From contig NZ_CP032998.1 of the NCBI RefSeq assembly GCF_005080785.1, forward strand, positions 348,405 through 412,404: a stretch of 64,000 nucleotides of DNA, read 5' to 3'. Of this stretch, positions 48,676-59,187 are shown in pieces (within the stretch, counting starts at the first letter, position 1; each line of letters starts with the position of its first letter). The position numbers and the translations under genes are program-made. Source of the stretch: Buchnera aphidicola (Stegophylla sp.) (GTDB taxonomy: Bacteria; Pseudomonadota; Gammaproteobacteria; Enterobacterales; Enterobacteriaceae). The notes under the pieces were generated by a model. It worked only from the letters and a program-made list of their open reading frames with translations. It did not search any database and was not told the DNA's origin.

Positions 48676-49932
48676 CTATTCATCTTTAATATTGATTCTA
48701 TAAACTATTTTAATTGCAATAAGTAATATGACAATGACAAATATAGAAATACCAATCCAATGACCAAAAGACCAAAATACTCCACTCAATGTTCCTAAAA
48801 TACTTGAACCTAAATAATAACAACATAAATATAAAGATGATGCTTGACCTCGAGCTACTTTGGCACGATACCCAATCCAACTACTTGCAATAGAATGAGA
48901 TGCAAAAAATCCACTAGAAAATAACATTAATCCAAAAATGATAACAATTAAAATATTTAATTGAGTTATTAATAAACCTAATATCATAGTCATTAATGAA
49001 TATATTAATACATTTCTTCGGCCAAATCTTTTAATTAATATACTTGCTTTTAAAGAACTATAAATTCCAGTTAAATAAACTATAGATAAAAATCCTATAA
49101 CAATTTGATTTAAAAAAAATGGTTTAATCATTAATCGATAACCAACATAATTAAACAGTGTTACGAAACTTCCCATTAAAACAAAACCTACGATAAAAAG
49201 AGAAAACAATATTTTATCACTACATTGTAAAATAAGATTATATAATATCTTTTTTGGACTGAAACTAATACCACAAAAATTTTTAGATTCAGGCAATAAT
49301 TTTAAAAATATAATAGATGCGGTCAAAGATATAATACCTATAATAAATAAAGACATTTTCCAAGTACAATAATTTATTAAAATACTACTTAACAAACGTC
49401 CTGAAAATCCCCCTAAGGTATTTCCACTAATATATAATCCAATTGCAAATGGTAAAAATTTAGGATGTATTTCTTCACTTAAATATGTCATAGCAACTGC
49501 AGCTACTCCACTTAAAGCAAAACCAGTTAACATTCGCATAATAATAATTTCGTTCCAGGTATCCATTAAAGCACATAAAATAGTAAATAATGTAGCTAAA
49601 AATAAAGAACTACTCATAATTATTTTTCTACCGATAGAATCGGATAATGACCCTGTAAATAACATACCTAATGCCATTGTTGCTGTAGATGATGATAAAG
49701 ACAAACTACTTTCATATGGTGTTAAATGAAATTCAATAGAAAAAATTGGTAATATTGGTTGTACACAATATAGAATAGAAAATGTAGATAATCCAGCGCA
49801 AAATAAAGAAAAAAGTACTTTATGAAATTTATTTGTCTTTTTTACAATATATTGATCATCGTCATATTGTATATTCGTAGATACAGAGTTATCTGTATAT
49901 TTTTTTCTAATATTCTTTTTAAAATACAACAA
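48676..49932 (-). CDS. ynfM: MFS transporter YnfM, TTG start
   Basis: This is an inner-membrane transporter of the major facilitator superfamily, orthologous to E. coli YnfM (417 residues; here 418). About 12 hydrophobic segments follow a charged N-terminal tail of about 38 residues. Strong blocks are ILYCVQPILPIFSIEF, LFTGSLSDSIGRK, GVAAVAMTYLSEEIHP, LYISGNTLGGFSGRLL and SSWIGYRAKVARGQASSLY. No ATG exists near the start; TTG at 49932 has AAGGAG 8 bases upstream. Its substrate is not known; retention in a transporter-poor genome suggests host exchange. Confidence 0.93.
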   Translation of the reverse strand: MLYFKKNIRKKYTDNSVSTNIQYDDDQYIVKKTNKFHKVLFSLFCAGLSTFSILYCVQPILPIFSIEFHLTPYESSLSLSSSTATMALGMLFTGSLSDSIGRKIIMSSSLFLATLFTILCALMDTWNEIIIMRMLTGFALSGVAAVAMTYLSEEIHPKFLPFAIGLYISGNTLGGFSGRLLSSILINYCTWKMSLFIIGIISLTASIIFLKLLPESKNFCGISFSPKKILYNLILQCSDKILFSLFIVGFVLMGSFVTLFNYVGYRLMIKPFFLNQIVIGFLSIVYLTGIYSSLKASILIKRFGRRNVLIYSLMTMILGLLITQLNILIVIIFGLMLFSSGFFASHSIASSWIGYRAKVARGQASSLYLCCYYLGSSILGTLSGVFWSFGHWIGISIFVIVILLIAIKIVYRINIKDE

Positions 49933-50044
49933 AATTTCTCCTTGATATGACAGATATTATTAAAATATTTCAATAAAACTATATTACATCGATTAAATAT
50001 TTTTTTCAAATAAATATACAATAAAATATATAAAATAATTATTT

Positions 50045-50896
50045 TTATACATATATTTGACCATCATATACATGTTTAGCAGGTCCGATCATATAAATAT
50101 AATCTTGTAATGACCCAGTCCATAAAATTTTTAAATTACCTCCCGGTAAAGTAACTTGTACTTCTGAATCAAGTAATTTCCACATAATTCCAATAACTAC
50201 AGATGCGCAAGCACCACTACCACAAGCCTGTGTTTCACCTACCCCTCGCTCATATACACGTAAAAAAATATGATTTGAATTAATAATTTGTATAAAATTA
50301 ACATTTATGTGATCAGGAAATAAATAATGTTTACTTAACAATCTACCCATGGTATGTACAGGATATGTATTTATGTCATTAACTATAATTACACAATGAG
50401 GATTACCAATATATATTGCTCCAAATTTTATAATTGTATTATTGATTTTAATACTATATTTTTTCAATATATTTGGAAATAATATAGGAATTTGATGAGG
50501 ATAAAAACTTGGTTTTCCCATATTGACTTCAATATTATTTTCATTATGTATAGTAATATATAAAATGTTAGTTTTTGTTTGAAGAATAATTTTTTTCTTA
50601 GAAGTGATTTTTTTAAAATATACAAAATAAGCAAAACATCTCGCTCCATTACCACATTGATTTACTTCTAAACCATTAGAGTTAAAAATACGATAATAAA
50701 AATCGTATTTCACATTTTTAGGTTTTTCAATTATTAATAATTGATCAAATCCTATGCCTGTATGTCTATTTGCAAGTTTATAAATAGTATTTTTAGAAAA
50801 ATAAAAATTTTGATTGATTTTATTAATAATTACAAAATCATTGCCTAAACCATGCATTTTTGAAAAAAATATTTTTTTTTTATTATTATTTGACAT
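50045..50896 (-). CDS. dapF: Diaminopimelate epimerase
   Basis: DapF converts LL- to meso-diaminopimelate, the precursor of lysine and peptidoglycan. The product is 283 residues (274 in E. coli), with a short Asn/Lys-rich N-terminal extension. The two catalytic cysteines are in NQCGNGARCFA (about 82) and ETQACGSGACAS (about 230). SKMHGLGNDFVII, GNPHCVII and RVYERGVGETQ are typical. In this symbiont it serves both host lysine supply and the cell wall. Confidence 0.98.
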   Translation of the reverse strand: MSNNNKKKIFFSKMHGLGNDFVIINKINQNFYFSKNTIYKLANRHTGIGFDQLLIIEKPKNVKYDFYYRIFNSNGLEVNQCGNGARCFAYFVYFKKITSKKKIILQTKTNILYITIHNENNIEVNMGKPSFYPHQIPILFPNILKKYSIKINNTIIKFGAIYIGNPHCVIIVNDINTYPVHTMGRLLSKHYLFPDHINVNFIQIINSNHIFLRVYERGVGETQACGSGACASVVIGIMWKLLDSEVQVTLPGGNLKILWTGSLQDYIYMIGPAKHVYDGQIYV

Positions 50897-51012
50897 AATA
50901 TAATTATATATAATAAATTTAAATTATATTTTATTTTACTATAATTATTAAAAAATAAAATGTATAAACAATAAAATACAATATAATTTTTAATAAATAA
51001 AAAAATATTATT

Positions 51013-51357
51013 ATGTATATGAAAAATCTTATATTTTATAATTTATTTAATAAAATTCTTTTTACTATTGAAAAATATTTAGATACTTTTGATAATACCA
51101 ATGATATAGACTATGAAATTAATTACCAAATATTAACTATAACATTTAAAAAAAATAAAAAAATTATTATTAGTAAACAAGAAATACTACAACAAATTTG
51201 GTTAGCTACAAATGATCATGGATATCATTTCAAATATAAAAATAAAAATTGGATCTGTAACCGAAGTCAACGTAATTTTTGGAACATATTGGAAGAATCA
51301 TTTCATATATTTGGTGAAAAACAAGCTAACTTTTCTCAATTTTATTTAAAAAAATAA
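51013..51357 (+). CDS. cyaY: Frataxin-like protein CyaY
   Basis: CyaY is the bacterial frataxin; it binds iron and regulates IscS in Fe-S cluster assembly. The product is 114 residues (106 in E. coli). It has DIDYEINYQILTITF (beta sheet), KIIISKQEILQQIWLAT and YKNKNWICNRSQRNFWNILEE. The N-terminal acidic ridge is weaker than in E. coli. A second ATG two codons in (51019) aligns exactly with the E. coli start. It is divergent from dapF, as in enterobacteria. Confidence 0.95.
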   Translation: MYMKNLIFYNLFNKILFTIEKYLDTFDNTNDIDYEINYQILTITFKKNKKIIISKQEILQQIWLATNDHGYHFKYKNKNWICNRSQRNFWNILEESFHIFGEKQANFSQFYLKK

Positions 51358-51435
51358 TTATAATATTATATAAAAGTATATAATTCTTCATTTTATATTA
51401 ATTCGATTTACATGAATAATTTATAGTTTTTCTAT

Positions 51436-51509
51436 TCGGCGAAAGAGGATTTGAACCTCTGACCTACTGGTCCCAAACCAGTTGCGCTACCAAACTGCGC
51501 TATTCGCCG
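51436..51509 (-). tRNA. proM: tRNA-Pro (TGG)
   Basis: Acceptor CGGCGAA pairs with TTCGCCG, discriminator A, no encoded CCA. Anticodon stem ACTGG/CCAGT holds loop TTTGGGA, anticodon TGG. D-arm GCGCAGTTTGGTAGCGC matches E. coli proM. It is the last gene of a minus-strand Arg-His-Pro cluster. Confidence 0.96.
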
Positions 51510-51613
51510 AATTGAAAAATACAATGTTACAAAGAAGTATAATAAAATATATATATTATGATATATCCAGACATAAAATAAAAAATTTATAAATTACTAC
51601 ATTATATTATATG

Positions 51614-51687
51614 GGTGACTAATGGGGATCGAACCCATGACATCTGGAATCACAATCCAGAACTCTACCATCTGAGTTATAGTCACC
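51614..51687 (-). tRNA. hisR: tRNA-His (GTG)
   Basis: The encoded G-1 (51687) faces C73 (51614), the special identity pair of tRNA-His. Acceptor GTGACTA pairs with TAGTCAC. The anticodon loop ATTGTGATT reads GTG, with stem CTGG/CCAG. T-arm ATGGGTTCGATCCCCAT is normal. It lies between tRNA-Arg and tRNA-Pro. Confidence 0.96.
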
Positions 51688-51779
51688 AAAAAATAAATAA
51701 TTAATCAAAAACAAATTTTCTATGTGATCATATAAACAATAAATGAATACAAAATAACAAAATAAAATAATTTTATTAT

Positions 51780-51853
51780 TGCGCTCGGCAGGATTCGAAC
51801 CTGAGACATCTACCTTCGGAGGGTAGCGCTCTATCCAACTGAGCTACGAGCGC
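51780..51853 (-). tRNA. argX: tRNA-Arg (CCG)
   Basis: Acceptor GCGCTCG pairs with CGAGCGC, discriminator A, no encoded CCA. Anticodon stem CTACC/GGTAG holds loop CTCCGAA, anticodon CCG. It matches E. coli argX and is the first of the argX-hisR-(leuT)-proM order, with leuT missing. Confidence 0.96.
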
Positions 51854-52020
51854 TTATTGTAATAATAAAATATTTTATTAATATTGTCTACTATTTTTTT
51901 TATAACATACTATTATAATATCATTGAAATAAACAATATTAATATAATTATTAAATTTATATATTATATTGTATAGTTTAGATATAAAAATAACATTGAT
52001 ATATAATTTTAACATTAATA

Positions 52021-53280
52021 TTAAGATCTTTTCATCATATTAAAAAATTCATAATTAGTTTTAGTCATAGACAATTTATTAATTAAAAATTCTATAGCAT
52101 CAATTTCGTTCATAGGATGCATAATTTTACGTAAAATCCACATTTTTTGTAATTCATTTGATGATGTTAATAATTCTTCTTTTCTTGTTCCAGAACGATT
52201 ATAATCAATAGCTGGAAATACACGTTTTTCTGAAATTTTTCTTGAAAGTAATAATTCCATATTACCTGTACCTTTAAATTCTTCATAAATAACTTCATCC
52301 ATTTTTGATCCAGTATCAATTAATGCAGTCGCAATAATTGTTAAACTCCCTCCTTCTTCTACATTTCGAGCAGCTCCAAAAAAACGTTTTGGTCTATGTA
52401 AAGCATTAGAATCAATTCCTCCAGTTAATACCTTTCCAGAAGAAGGAATGATAGTGTTATATGCACGAGCTAATCGAGTAATAGAATCTAACAAAATAAT
52501 AACATCTTTCTTATGTTCAACTAATCGTTTTGCTTTTTCTATGACCATCTCAGATACTTGTATATGTCTTGAAGAAGGTTCGTCAAAAGTCGATGCTACT
52601 ACTTCACCTTTTACTAATCTTTGCATTTCAGTTACTTCTTCAGGTCTTTCATCAATTAAAAGTACCATGAGTACACAATTTGGATAATTACAAACAATAC
52701 TTTGTGCAATATTTTGTAATAAAATTGTTTTTCCTGCTTTAGGAGGAGCAACAATCAAACCTCGTTGACCTTTTCCAATAGGTGAAGACAAATCTAAAAT
52801 ACGAGATGTTAAATCATTGGTGCATCCATTTCCTTTTTCCATACGTAATCTTGAATTTGCGTGTAAAGGTGTGAGATTTTCAAACAAAATTTTACGTTTT
52901 GCATTTTTAGGATGATCATAATTTACTTGATTAATTTTTAATAAAGAAAAATATCTTTCTCCTTTTTTTGGAGGCCTAATTTCACCTGAAACACTATCTC
53001 CTGTTCGTAAATTAAATTTACGAATTTGACTTGGAGAAACATAAATGTCATCAGGACCAGATAAATAAGAACTATCTGATGAACGTAAAAAACCAAATCC
53101 ATCTTTTAAAATTTCTAGTACTCCATCTCCAAATATGTCTTCTCCAATTCTTGCATGTTTTTTTAAAATATTGAATATAATATCTTGTTTACGCATTCTA
53201 GCTAAATTTTTTAATTCTATATTATTTCCCAGTAACAATAAATCAGAAACAGGCATATTTTTTAATGCAGTAAGATTCAT
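52021..53280 (-). CDS. rho: Transcription termination factor Rho
   Basis: Rho is a hexameric RNA helicase that ends transcription at unstructured C-rich RNA. From ATG at 53280 the product is 419 residues, exactly the E. coli length. RNA-binding domain: [27 protein letters not shown] block (about 56-80). ATPase: Walker A APPKAGKT (about 178-185), [15 protein letters not shown], and the arginine finger region [17 protein letters not shown]. The frame could extend three codons up from TTG, but ATG fits the family. It is downstream of trxA, as in E. coli. Confidence 0.98.
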   Translation of the reverse strand: MNLTALKNMPVSDLLLLGNNIELKNLARMRKQDIIFNILKKHARIGEDIFGDGVLEILKDGFGFLRSSDSSYLSGPDDIYVSPSQIRKFNLRTGDSVSGEIRPPKKGERYFSLLKINQVNYDHPKNAKRKILFENLTPLHANSRLRMEKGNGCTNDLTSRILDLSSPIGKGQRGLIVAPPKAGKTILLQNIAQSIVCNYPNCVLMVLLIDERPEEVTEMQRLVKGEVVASTFDEPSSRHIQVSEMVIEKAKRLVEHKKDVIILLDSITRLARAYNTIIPSSGKVLTGGIDSNALHRPKRFFGAARNVEEGGSLTIIATALIDTGSKMDEVIYEEFKGTGNMELLLSRKISEKRVFPAIDYNRSGTRKEELLTSSNELQKMWILRKIMHPMNEIDAIEFLINKLSMTKTNYEFFNMMKRS

Positions 53281-53453
53281 AATTATCAATTCTTAATAAA
53301 TGAAGATACATTTGAAATATATTTTGAAATAACATTATTAATAAAATAACAAATATTATTTATGAAAATAAAAAATGATTTTTAAAAATAAAATATATTA
53401 TAATATGTCTGATAAATGTGAATAATTTTTAACATTGAAATATTTCAATAATA

Positions 53454-53792
53454 TTATTTTATATTTAAATATTTATTTATATTTTTTATTACTTCCATTT
53501 TGGAAGACATACCTACATGCGTATAAACAACTTTTTTCTTTTTGAACAATAATAAAGTAGGTATACTTTGTACAGAATATTGTGATGCTATGTTGGGGAA
53601 AATATCAATATTAATTTTTGAGACAATTAAAGTTTCTTTATATTGTTGAGAAATTTCTTGTAAAATAGGAGCAAACATCTGACATGGTCCACACCATTCA
53701 GCCCAAAAGTCAACAAGAACAGGTTTATTATTATTTAATACAATTGTTTCAAAATTTGTATCTGTTAAATTAATAATATGATTGTCTATCAT
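53454..53792 (-). CDS. trxA: Thioredoxin 1
   Basis: Thioredoxin reduces protein disulfides, for example in ribonucleotide reductase. The product is 112 residues (109 in E. coli). The active site WCGPC is at 33-37, preceded by VLVDFWAEW and followed by the cis-Pro loop VQSIPTLLLF and GMSSKMEVI. It lies 170 bases before rho on the same strand. rhlB and gppA, which lie near in E. coli, are absent. Confidence 0.98.
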   Translation of the reverse strand: MIDNHIINLTDTNFETIVLNNNKPVLVDFWAEWCGPCQMFAPILQEISQQYKETLIVSKINIDIFPNIASQYSVQSIPTLLLFKKKKVVYTHVGMSSKMEVIKNINKYLNIK

Positions 53793-55281
53793 ATATATTC
53801 CTTAAATGAAATGTATTTATCCATAATGAAATGAATTGAGTGATATTAAAACTCAAACATTCATGAATAATATTATAAAATAAAACATCTTTATAAAATA
53901 AAATTGTTTTTATTCTATAACAAATGTGTATTTTATTGTTAAAATTTTTATTTTTAATATTTATGATAATAAATATAAATTCAATTTAATTTATTTTTAT
54001 ATTATATTTTATATAAATAAATTTTAATCAATATTTTATTATATATTATAAATATTTTAATAATTAATCAATCAACATTCAACCAGAATAAATATAAAAT
54101 AAATAATTATAATAAAAATATTAAACATAAGTAAAAAATTAAACTATATTCAATTCTATTATATTAATAATTTCTTTTCAATGTTATTAACATACAAATT
54201 AATTAATAATATCATCTATAAATTTTCAATAATGTCGATATCATATTAATGTATATAAAAATTAATATTAAAAAATATTTATATTATTAACAAAAATATG
54301 ATGAAATAAATTGTATTATTTCATTTATTTAATTACCAAATATTTTCAATGTAATAAATATTTAATAATTATTTTAAAATATATCAATTATATAAAAATA
54401 CATATTTTAAAATTTAAATTTTATTATACATAAATAATAAATATAATAAATAATATTATAAAATATATAATAAAATTTTAATTCTTATATTATAAATGAA
54501 TAATAAAAAATATAATGATTTTCATGTATTATATAAGAATATTTATATAAACCATATAATATTTTGAAATTTAAATATTATAATTTATTATAAAAATTAT
54601 ATTAAATTAAACTATATTATAATTAATTATATTTATTAAAATAATTTTTAAATTGATTGGATGATAAAATTGTATAATAATAAAATTATTCATATATGAA
54701 TAGTAAAAAATAATTCATATATTTATTTCATTTATGATTTTAAATAAATTAATATAAATTTTATATATAAGAAATTATATTTTATAATATGAATACTATA
54801 TATCATAATAATACAATATCTTTATAATTTCGAATATCATTTTGGAATTAAATTTTTATTCATCAATAATAAAAATATTTTCAGTGTGTTGTATTCATAC
54901 ATAATAAATAATTTAGTTAATTGTATTATATTGTAAAAATAATAAGAATTTTAATTAAATAATTTAATAAATATGATATATTAATATATACGTATCAATT
55001 ATTATTGATTACATCAAGTCATTAATATACATATGAATATACATTATTCAAAATATTTTTAAATATATAATAAATTTAAAATATGATCATTGTATAACAT
55101 TTTATAAAAAATAAAAATAAAAATATTTATTATTATATTGATAAAATTATTATGTATATATAATAAATTTTCATACATAATATTAATTAAACATAATAAT
55201 TTTATTTAAATACATAAAAATAATGAATATTTAAAATAAATTTATTTAGAAATTATTTTAAGTAATAAAAATATAAATGTA
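53793..55281. other. 1.5-kb gene-free stretch between trxA and ilvC, probably an eroded rep locus
   Basis: Nearly 1500 bases of very high AT content with no open frame of note and no family motif I can recognise. In other Buchnera and in E. coli, rep (a DNA helicase of about 670 residues) lies between ilvC and trxA, so this is best read as the remains of rep after long decay. It is the largest gap in the window. I find no repeat, tRNA or clear hairpin in it. Confidence 0.5.
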
Positions 55282-56757
55282 TTAAAAATTTGAAATTTGT
55301 TTCATATTCACCATATAACTTCTTAATTTTAGACCAATTTTTTCAATTGGATGATTTCTAATACGTTCATTTAATTTATATAAAGTAATATTATCAATTT
55401 TCTCATTTAATTCATTATAACAACCAATATCTCCTTTTTGTAAGTAAGGAAGAAAAGTATTAAAAATTTTTATTGCTTGATTTGTAAATAAATAACTTCC
55501 ATATTCTGCTGTATCCGATATCACTACATTCATTTCATACAAACGTTTTTTAGCAATAGTATTAGCAATTAAAGGTAATTCATGTAATGATTCATAATAA
55601 GCAGATTCTTTTTTTATTCCAGTCTGTACCATAATTTCAAACGATAATTCTATCCCAGCTTTTAATATAGCAACCATTAATGTTCCATGACGAAAATAAT
55701 CTTCTTCTAAAATTTCTAAATTAGATATAGGAGCTAGTTCGAATGGCATATTTTTTACTTGACTACGCCACATCAACAAATTTGCATCATTATTTTTCCA
55801 ATCATTAATCATATTATAAGAAAATTGACCAGAAATAATATCATCCATATGTTTTTTAAACAATGGGGTAAAAATGTTTTTTAATCTCTCAGATAATTGA
55901 CAAGCTCTTATTTTAGATGTATTGGATAAACGATCTAACATTAATGTAATACCACCATGTTTTAAAGATTCAGTAATAACTTCCCAACCACACTGCAATA
56001 ATTTAGTTACATAATTAATATTATGACCTAAAGAAATTAAATATTCATATAGTACTAATGAACTGGTTTGTAAGAAACCACATAATATTGTTTGTTCTCC
56101 CATTAAATCAGATTTTACTTCAGCAATAAACGATGATTTTAATACTCCTGCATGATGACTACCGATAGAATAAGCCCACGATTTCGCAATGTCTAAACCT
56201 TGTTTTAAAGGATCATTTTTATCATGTACAGCAATTAAAGTAGGAACTCCAAATCCTCTTTTATATTCTTCACGAACCTCAGTACCGGGACATTTTGGAG
56301 CTACCATAATAACTGTAATATCTGGTCGAATGTTTTGTCCTGTTTCAACAATATTAAATCCATGCGAATAACCTAAAGTAGCATTGGGTTTTATTAAATG
56401 TTGTATATTATTAATAACATGACTATGTTGTTTATCCGGAGTAAGATTAATTATTAAATCAGCTGTTGGAATTAAATCATTATAAGTTCCTATTTGAAAA
56501 TTATTATTTGTAGCATTCAACCATGACTGATTTTTGTTTTTAATACTGTCTTCTCTTAAAGCATAAGAAATGTTCAGTCCTGAATCTCTCATATTTAAAC
56601 CTTGATTTAAACCTTGTGAACCACAACCAATAATAACTATATTTTTATTTTTTAATATACGAATATTATTGTTAAATTCATTTTTATGAATTAAATGACA
56701 TTTTTTTAATTGCGTAATTTTTTCACGAAAATTAAGCGTATTAAAATAGTTTTGCAT
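55282..56757 (-). CDS. ilvC: Ketol-acid reductoisomerase (class II)
   Basis: IlvC performs the second shared step of valine and isoleucine synthesis (rearrangement and NADPH reduction). The product is 491 residues, the E. coli class II length with a duplicated C-domain. The Rossmann motif [17 protein letters not shown] (about 49-65), [21 protein letters not shown], and metal ligands in [12 protein letters not shown] and the second-half [14 protein letters not shown] are visible. It is downstream of ilvD with about 100 bases between. ilvY, the regulator beside ilvC in E. coli, is absent. Confidence 0.98.
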   Translation of the reverse strand: MQNYFNTLNFREKITQLKKCHLIHKNEFNNNIRILKNKNIVIIGCGSQGLNQGLNMRDSGLNISYALREDSIKNKNQSWLNATNNNFQIGTYNDLIPTADLIINLTPDKQHSHVINNIQHLIKPNATLGYSHGFNIVETGQNIRPDITVIMVAPKCPGTEVREEYKRGFGVPTLIAVHDKNDPLKQGLDIAKSWAYSIGSHHAGVLKSSFIAEVKSDLMGEQTILCGFLQTSSLVLYEYLISLGHNINYVTKLLQCGWEVITESLKHGGITLMLDRLSNTSKIRACQLSERLKNIFTPLFKKHMDDIISGQFSYNMINDWKNNDANLLMWRSQVKNMPFELAPISNLEILEEDYFRHGTLMVAILKAGIELSFEIMVQTGIKKESAYYESLHELPLIANTIAKKRLYEMNVVISDTAEYGSYLFTNQAIKIFNTFLPYLQKGDIGCYNELNEKIDNITLYKLNERIRNHPIEKIGLKLRSYMVNMKQISNF

Positions 56758-56858
56758 ATATTATTCCTTTTGTAACATATATTTAACATTACAATATAAA
56801 AAATTTATTTTTAATAATTGATAATAACAAATAATAGATTTTGTTTTATATATTCAAA

Positions 56859-58700
56859 TTAACTAATTTTTTTACAATTACGTATTGCTCCTTTGTCTGC
56901 GCTAGTTGCAAAAAATCCGTACATTTTCAATGCAAATGAAATAGATCGATATCTATTTTTAGGTTTATAAGCATTTTGAAAATAACATTTTTCTTCTTGA
57001 ATTCTGAAATTTAATTCTTGTTCAGATATATCAAGATGAATTGTTCTTTCGTGAATATTAATATATATAATATCATGATTTTTAACTAACGCAATAATAC
57101 CTTTACTAGCAGCTTCAGGTGAAATATGTCCAATAGATAATCCTGATGTACCTCCAGAAAATCGTCCATCAGTGATTAAAGCACATTCTTTATCAATACC
57201 TACAGATTTTAAATAAGTGGTAGGGTATAACATCTCCTGCATACCAGGACCACCTTTAGGACCTTCATATCTAATAACAATTACATCACCTTTATTAATC
57301 TTATTATTTAATATTGCTTTTACTGACGATTCTTGACTTTCATAAACTTTTGCAGGTCCTTGAAAAATAAATTGATTTTTTTTTAAACTGGCAGTTTTAA
57401 TAATACATCCATGTTTTGCTAAATTACCATATAAAACAGCTAAACCACCATCTTGATTAAAAGCAAATTGTGAAGATCTTATACAACCTTTCTTTCTATC
57501 TTGATCGACTGTAGGCCATCGGAAAGATTGTGAATATGGTTTTACAGTACGTACACCTAATGGTCCGGAACGAAACATTTTAATAATGTTTTTATTTTGA
57601 GTAGTTGTAATATCATATTCATGTAACATTTTTTTTAAAGAAATACCAAGAACATTTTTTACTTGAGTATCTATTAAATTAATTCTATTTAATTCTCCTA
57701 ATATACCCATAACACCACCTGCACGATGTACATCTTCTATATGATATTTTTGAGTGCTAGGAGCAACTTTACATAAATGAGGAGTCATTTTAGATAGTTT
57801 ATCAATATGATGCATTTTAAAATTGATTTTTCCTTCTTGAGCAGCAGCTAAAAGGTGTAAAATAGTATTTGTTGATCCACCCATAGCAATATCTAATTTC
57901 ATAGCATTATAAAAAGAATATTTATTTGCAATTTTTCGAGGTAAAGTAGAAATATCATTACCTTGATAATATCGTTTTGTTAAATTGACTATTGTTTGTG
58001 CAGATTGTAAAAATAATTTTTTTCTATCAACATGAGTAGCTAATAAAGTACCATTACCAGGTAATGATAAACCCATAGCTTCTATTAAACAATTCATAGA
58101 ATTAGCTGTAAACATGCCTGAACATGAACCACACGTAGGACATGCAAAACGTTCAACTTGATCAATTACAGTATCATCTATTTTAGAATTAGCACTATCA
58201 ATAATTGCATCAACGAGATTAATTTTGTATAATCGATTATCAATTTTACCTGCTTCCATAGGTCCACCTGATACAAAAACCGATGGTATATTTAATCTTA
58301 AAGATGCCATTAACATGCCTGGTGTAATTTTATCACAATTTGAAATACATATCATAGAGTCTACACAATGTGCATTAATCATATATTCAATAGAATCTGC
58401 TATTAGTTCTCGAGATGGTAAAGAATATAACATGCCATTATGACCCATAGCAATTCCATCATCAATAGCAATAGTATTGAATTCTTTTGCTACCCCTCCA
58501 GAAATATTAATTTCATCTACAATAAGTTTGCCTATTTCTTGTAAATGAATATGTCCTGGGACAAATTGAGAAAAAGAATTTACAACTGCAATAATGGGTT
58601 TTTTAAAATCTGAATCATTCATCCCTGTAGCTCGCCATAAAGCTCTAGCTCCTGCCATATTTCTTCCGCTAGTACTAGTTTTAGAACGATATATAGGCAT
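56859..58700 (-). CDS. ilvD: Dihydroxy-acid dehydratase
   Basis: IlvD is an Fe-S enzyme that dehydrates dihydroxy acids to the 2-keto acid precursors of valine, leucine and isoleucine. From ATG at 58700 the product is 613 residues (616 in E. coli). Cluster ligands lie in [12 protein letters not shown] and [16 protein letters not shown], and [14 protein letters not shown] and [15 protein letters not shown] are diagnostic. An 11-codon upstream extension is not conserved. ilvA, for the threonine step, does not follow, so isoleucine needs 2-oxobutanoate from elsewhere. Confidence 0.97.
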   Translation of the reverse strand: MPIYRSKTSTSGRNMAGARALWRATGMNDSDFKKPIIAVVNSFSQFVPGHIHLQEIGKLIVDEINISGGVAKEFNTIAIDDGIAMGHNGMLYSLPSRELIADSIEYMINAHCVDSMICISNCDKITPGMLMASLRLNIPSVFVSGGPMEAGKIDNRLYKINLVDAIIDSANSKIDDTVIDQVERFACPTCGSCSGMFTANSMNCLIEAMGLSLPGNGTLLATHVDRKKLFLQSAQTIVNLTKRYYQGNDISTLPRKIANKYSFYNAMKLDIAMGGSTNTILHLLAAAQEGKINFKMHHIDKLSKMTPHLCKVAPSTQKYHIEDVHRAGGVMGILGELNRINLIDTQVKNVLGISLKKMLHEYDITTTQNKNIIKMFRSGPLGVRTVKPYSQSFRWPTVDQDRKKGCIRSSQFAFNQDGGLAVLYGNLAKHGCIIKTASLKKNQFIFQGPAKVYESQESSVKAILNNKINKGDVIVIRYEGPKGGPGMQEMLYPTTYLKSVGIDKECALITDGRFSGGTSGLSIGHISPEAASKGIIALVKNHDIIYINIHERTIHLDISEQELNFRIQEEKCYFQNAYKPKNRYRSISFALKMYGFFATSADKGAIRNCKKIS

Positions 58701-58878
58701 AAAATTATTTTCTCTATAATATAAAGAATACAATAAAATACATTTTTAAATATTTATAATTATTTTAATATTAGTATAATAATGAAAAATATTAAATTTA
58801 TATAATACAAAATATTTTTACTATTATAAAATTCACATATAACATATATTTTAGAATATTTTATTTTTTATTTTTTTT

Positions 58879-58955
58879 TGGCAGGGATGGAGGGATTTGA
58901 ACCCCCAACTTTCGGTTTTGGAGACCAATACTCTACCAAATTGAGTTACATCCCT
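58879..58955 (-). tRNA. trpT: tRNA-Trp (CCA anticodon) with encoded 3' CCA
   Basis: Acceptor AGGGATG pairs with CATCCCT, discriminator G, followed by an encoded CCA (58881-58879). The anticodon loop CTCCAAA reads CCA on stem TTGGT/ACCGA. T-arm GGGGGTTCAAATCCCTC is near regular. It is the only one of the eight tRNA genes here with the 3' CCA in DNA; the other seven depend on the CCA-adding enzyme. Confidence 0.96.
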
Positions 58956-58985
58956 ACATTATTATACTCGTATAGTATAATATAT

Positions 58986-59031
58986 AACATATATTTAGTC
59001 TACTTGCAAATTAAGCTTATTATATTATAAA
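58986..59031. promoter_or_regulatory. Divergent promoters of tRNA-Trp and isc with a shared -35
   Basis: The palindrome TTGCAA (59004-59009) can serve as -35 in both directions. On the minus strand it is followed after 17 bases by TATATA with an upstream TG (extended -10), aimed at tRNA-Trp. On the plus strand TATAAA (59026-59031) follows after 16 bases, aimed at iscS. A perfect 8-bp hairpin (ATTATACT 58961-58968, AGTATAAT 58974-58981) lies just before tRNA-Trp. No IscR gene or site is evident. Confidence 0.4.
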
Positions 59032-59187
59032 AAAAAATAATGTAAATAAGAAAATATTTTTTAACGTTTACATTACGCTAATTTAATTTCACATATTATT
59101 CACAATAAATATACTATAATCAATAATGAATAACAATATTAAAAGAAAAATTTGATTTATAACTTTTATTGTAAAGGAATAACATTT

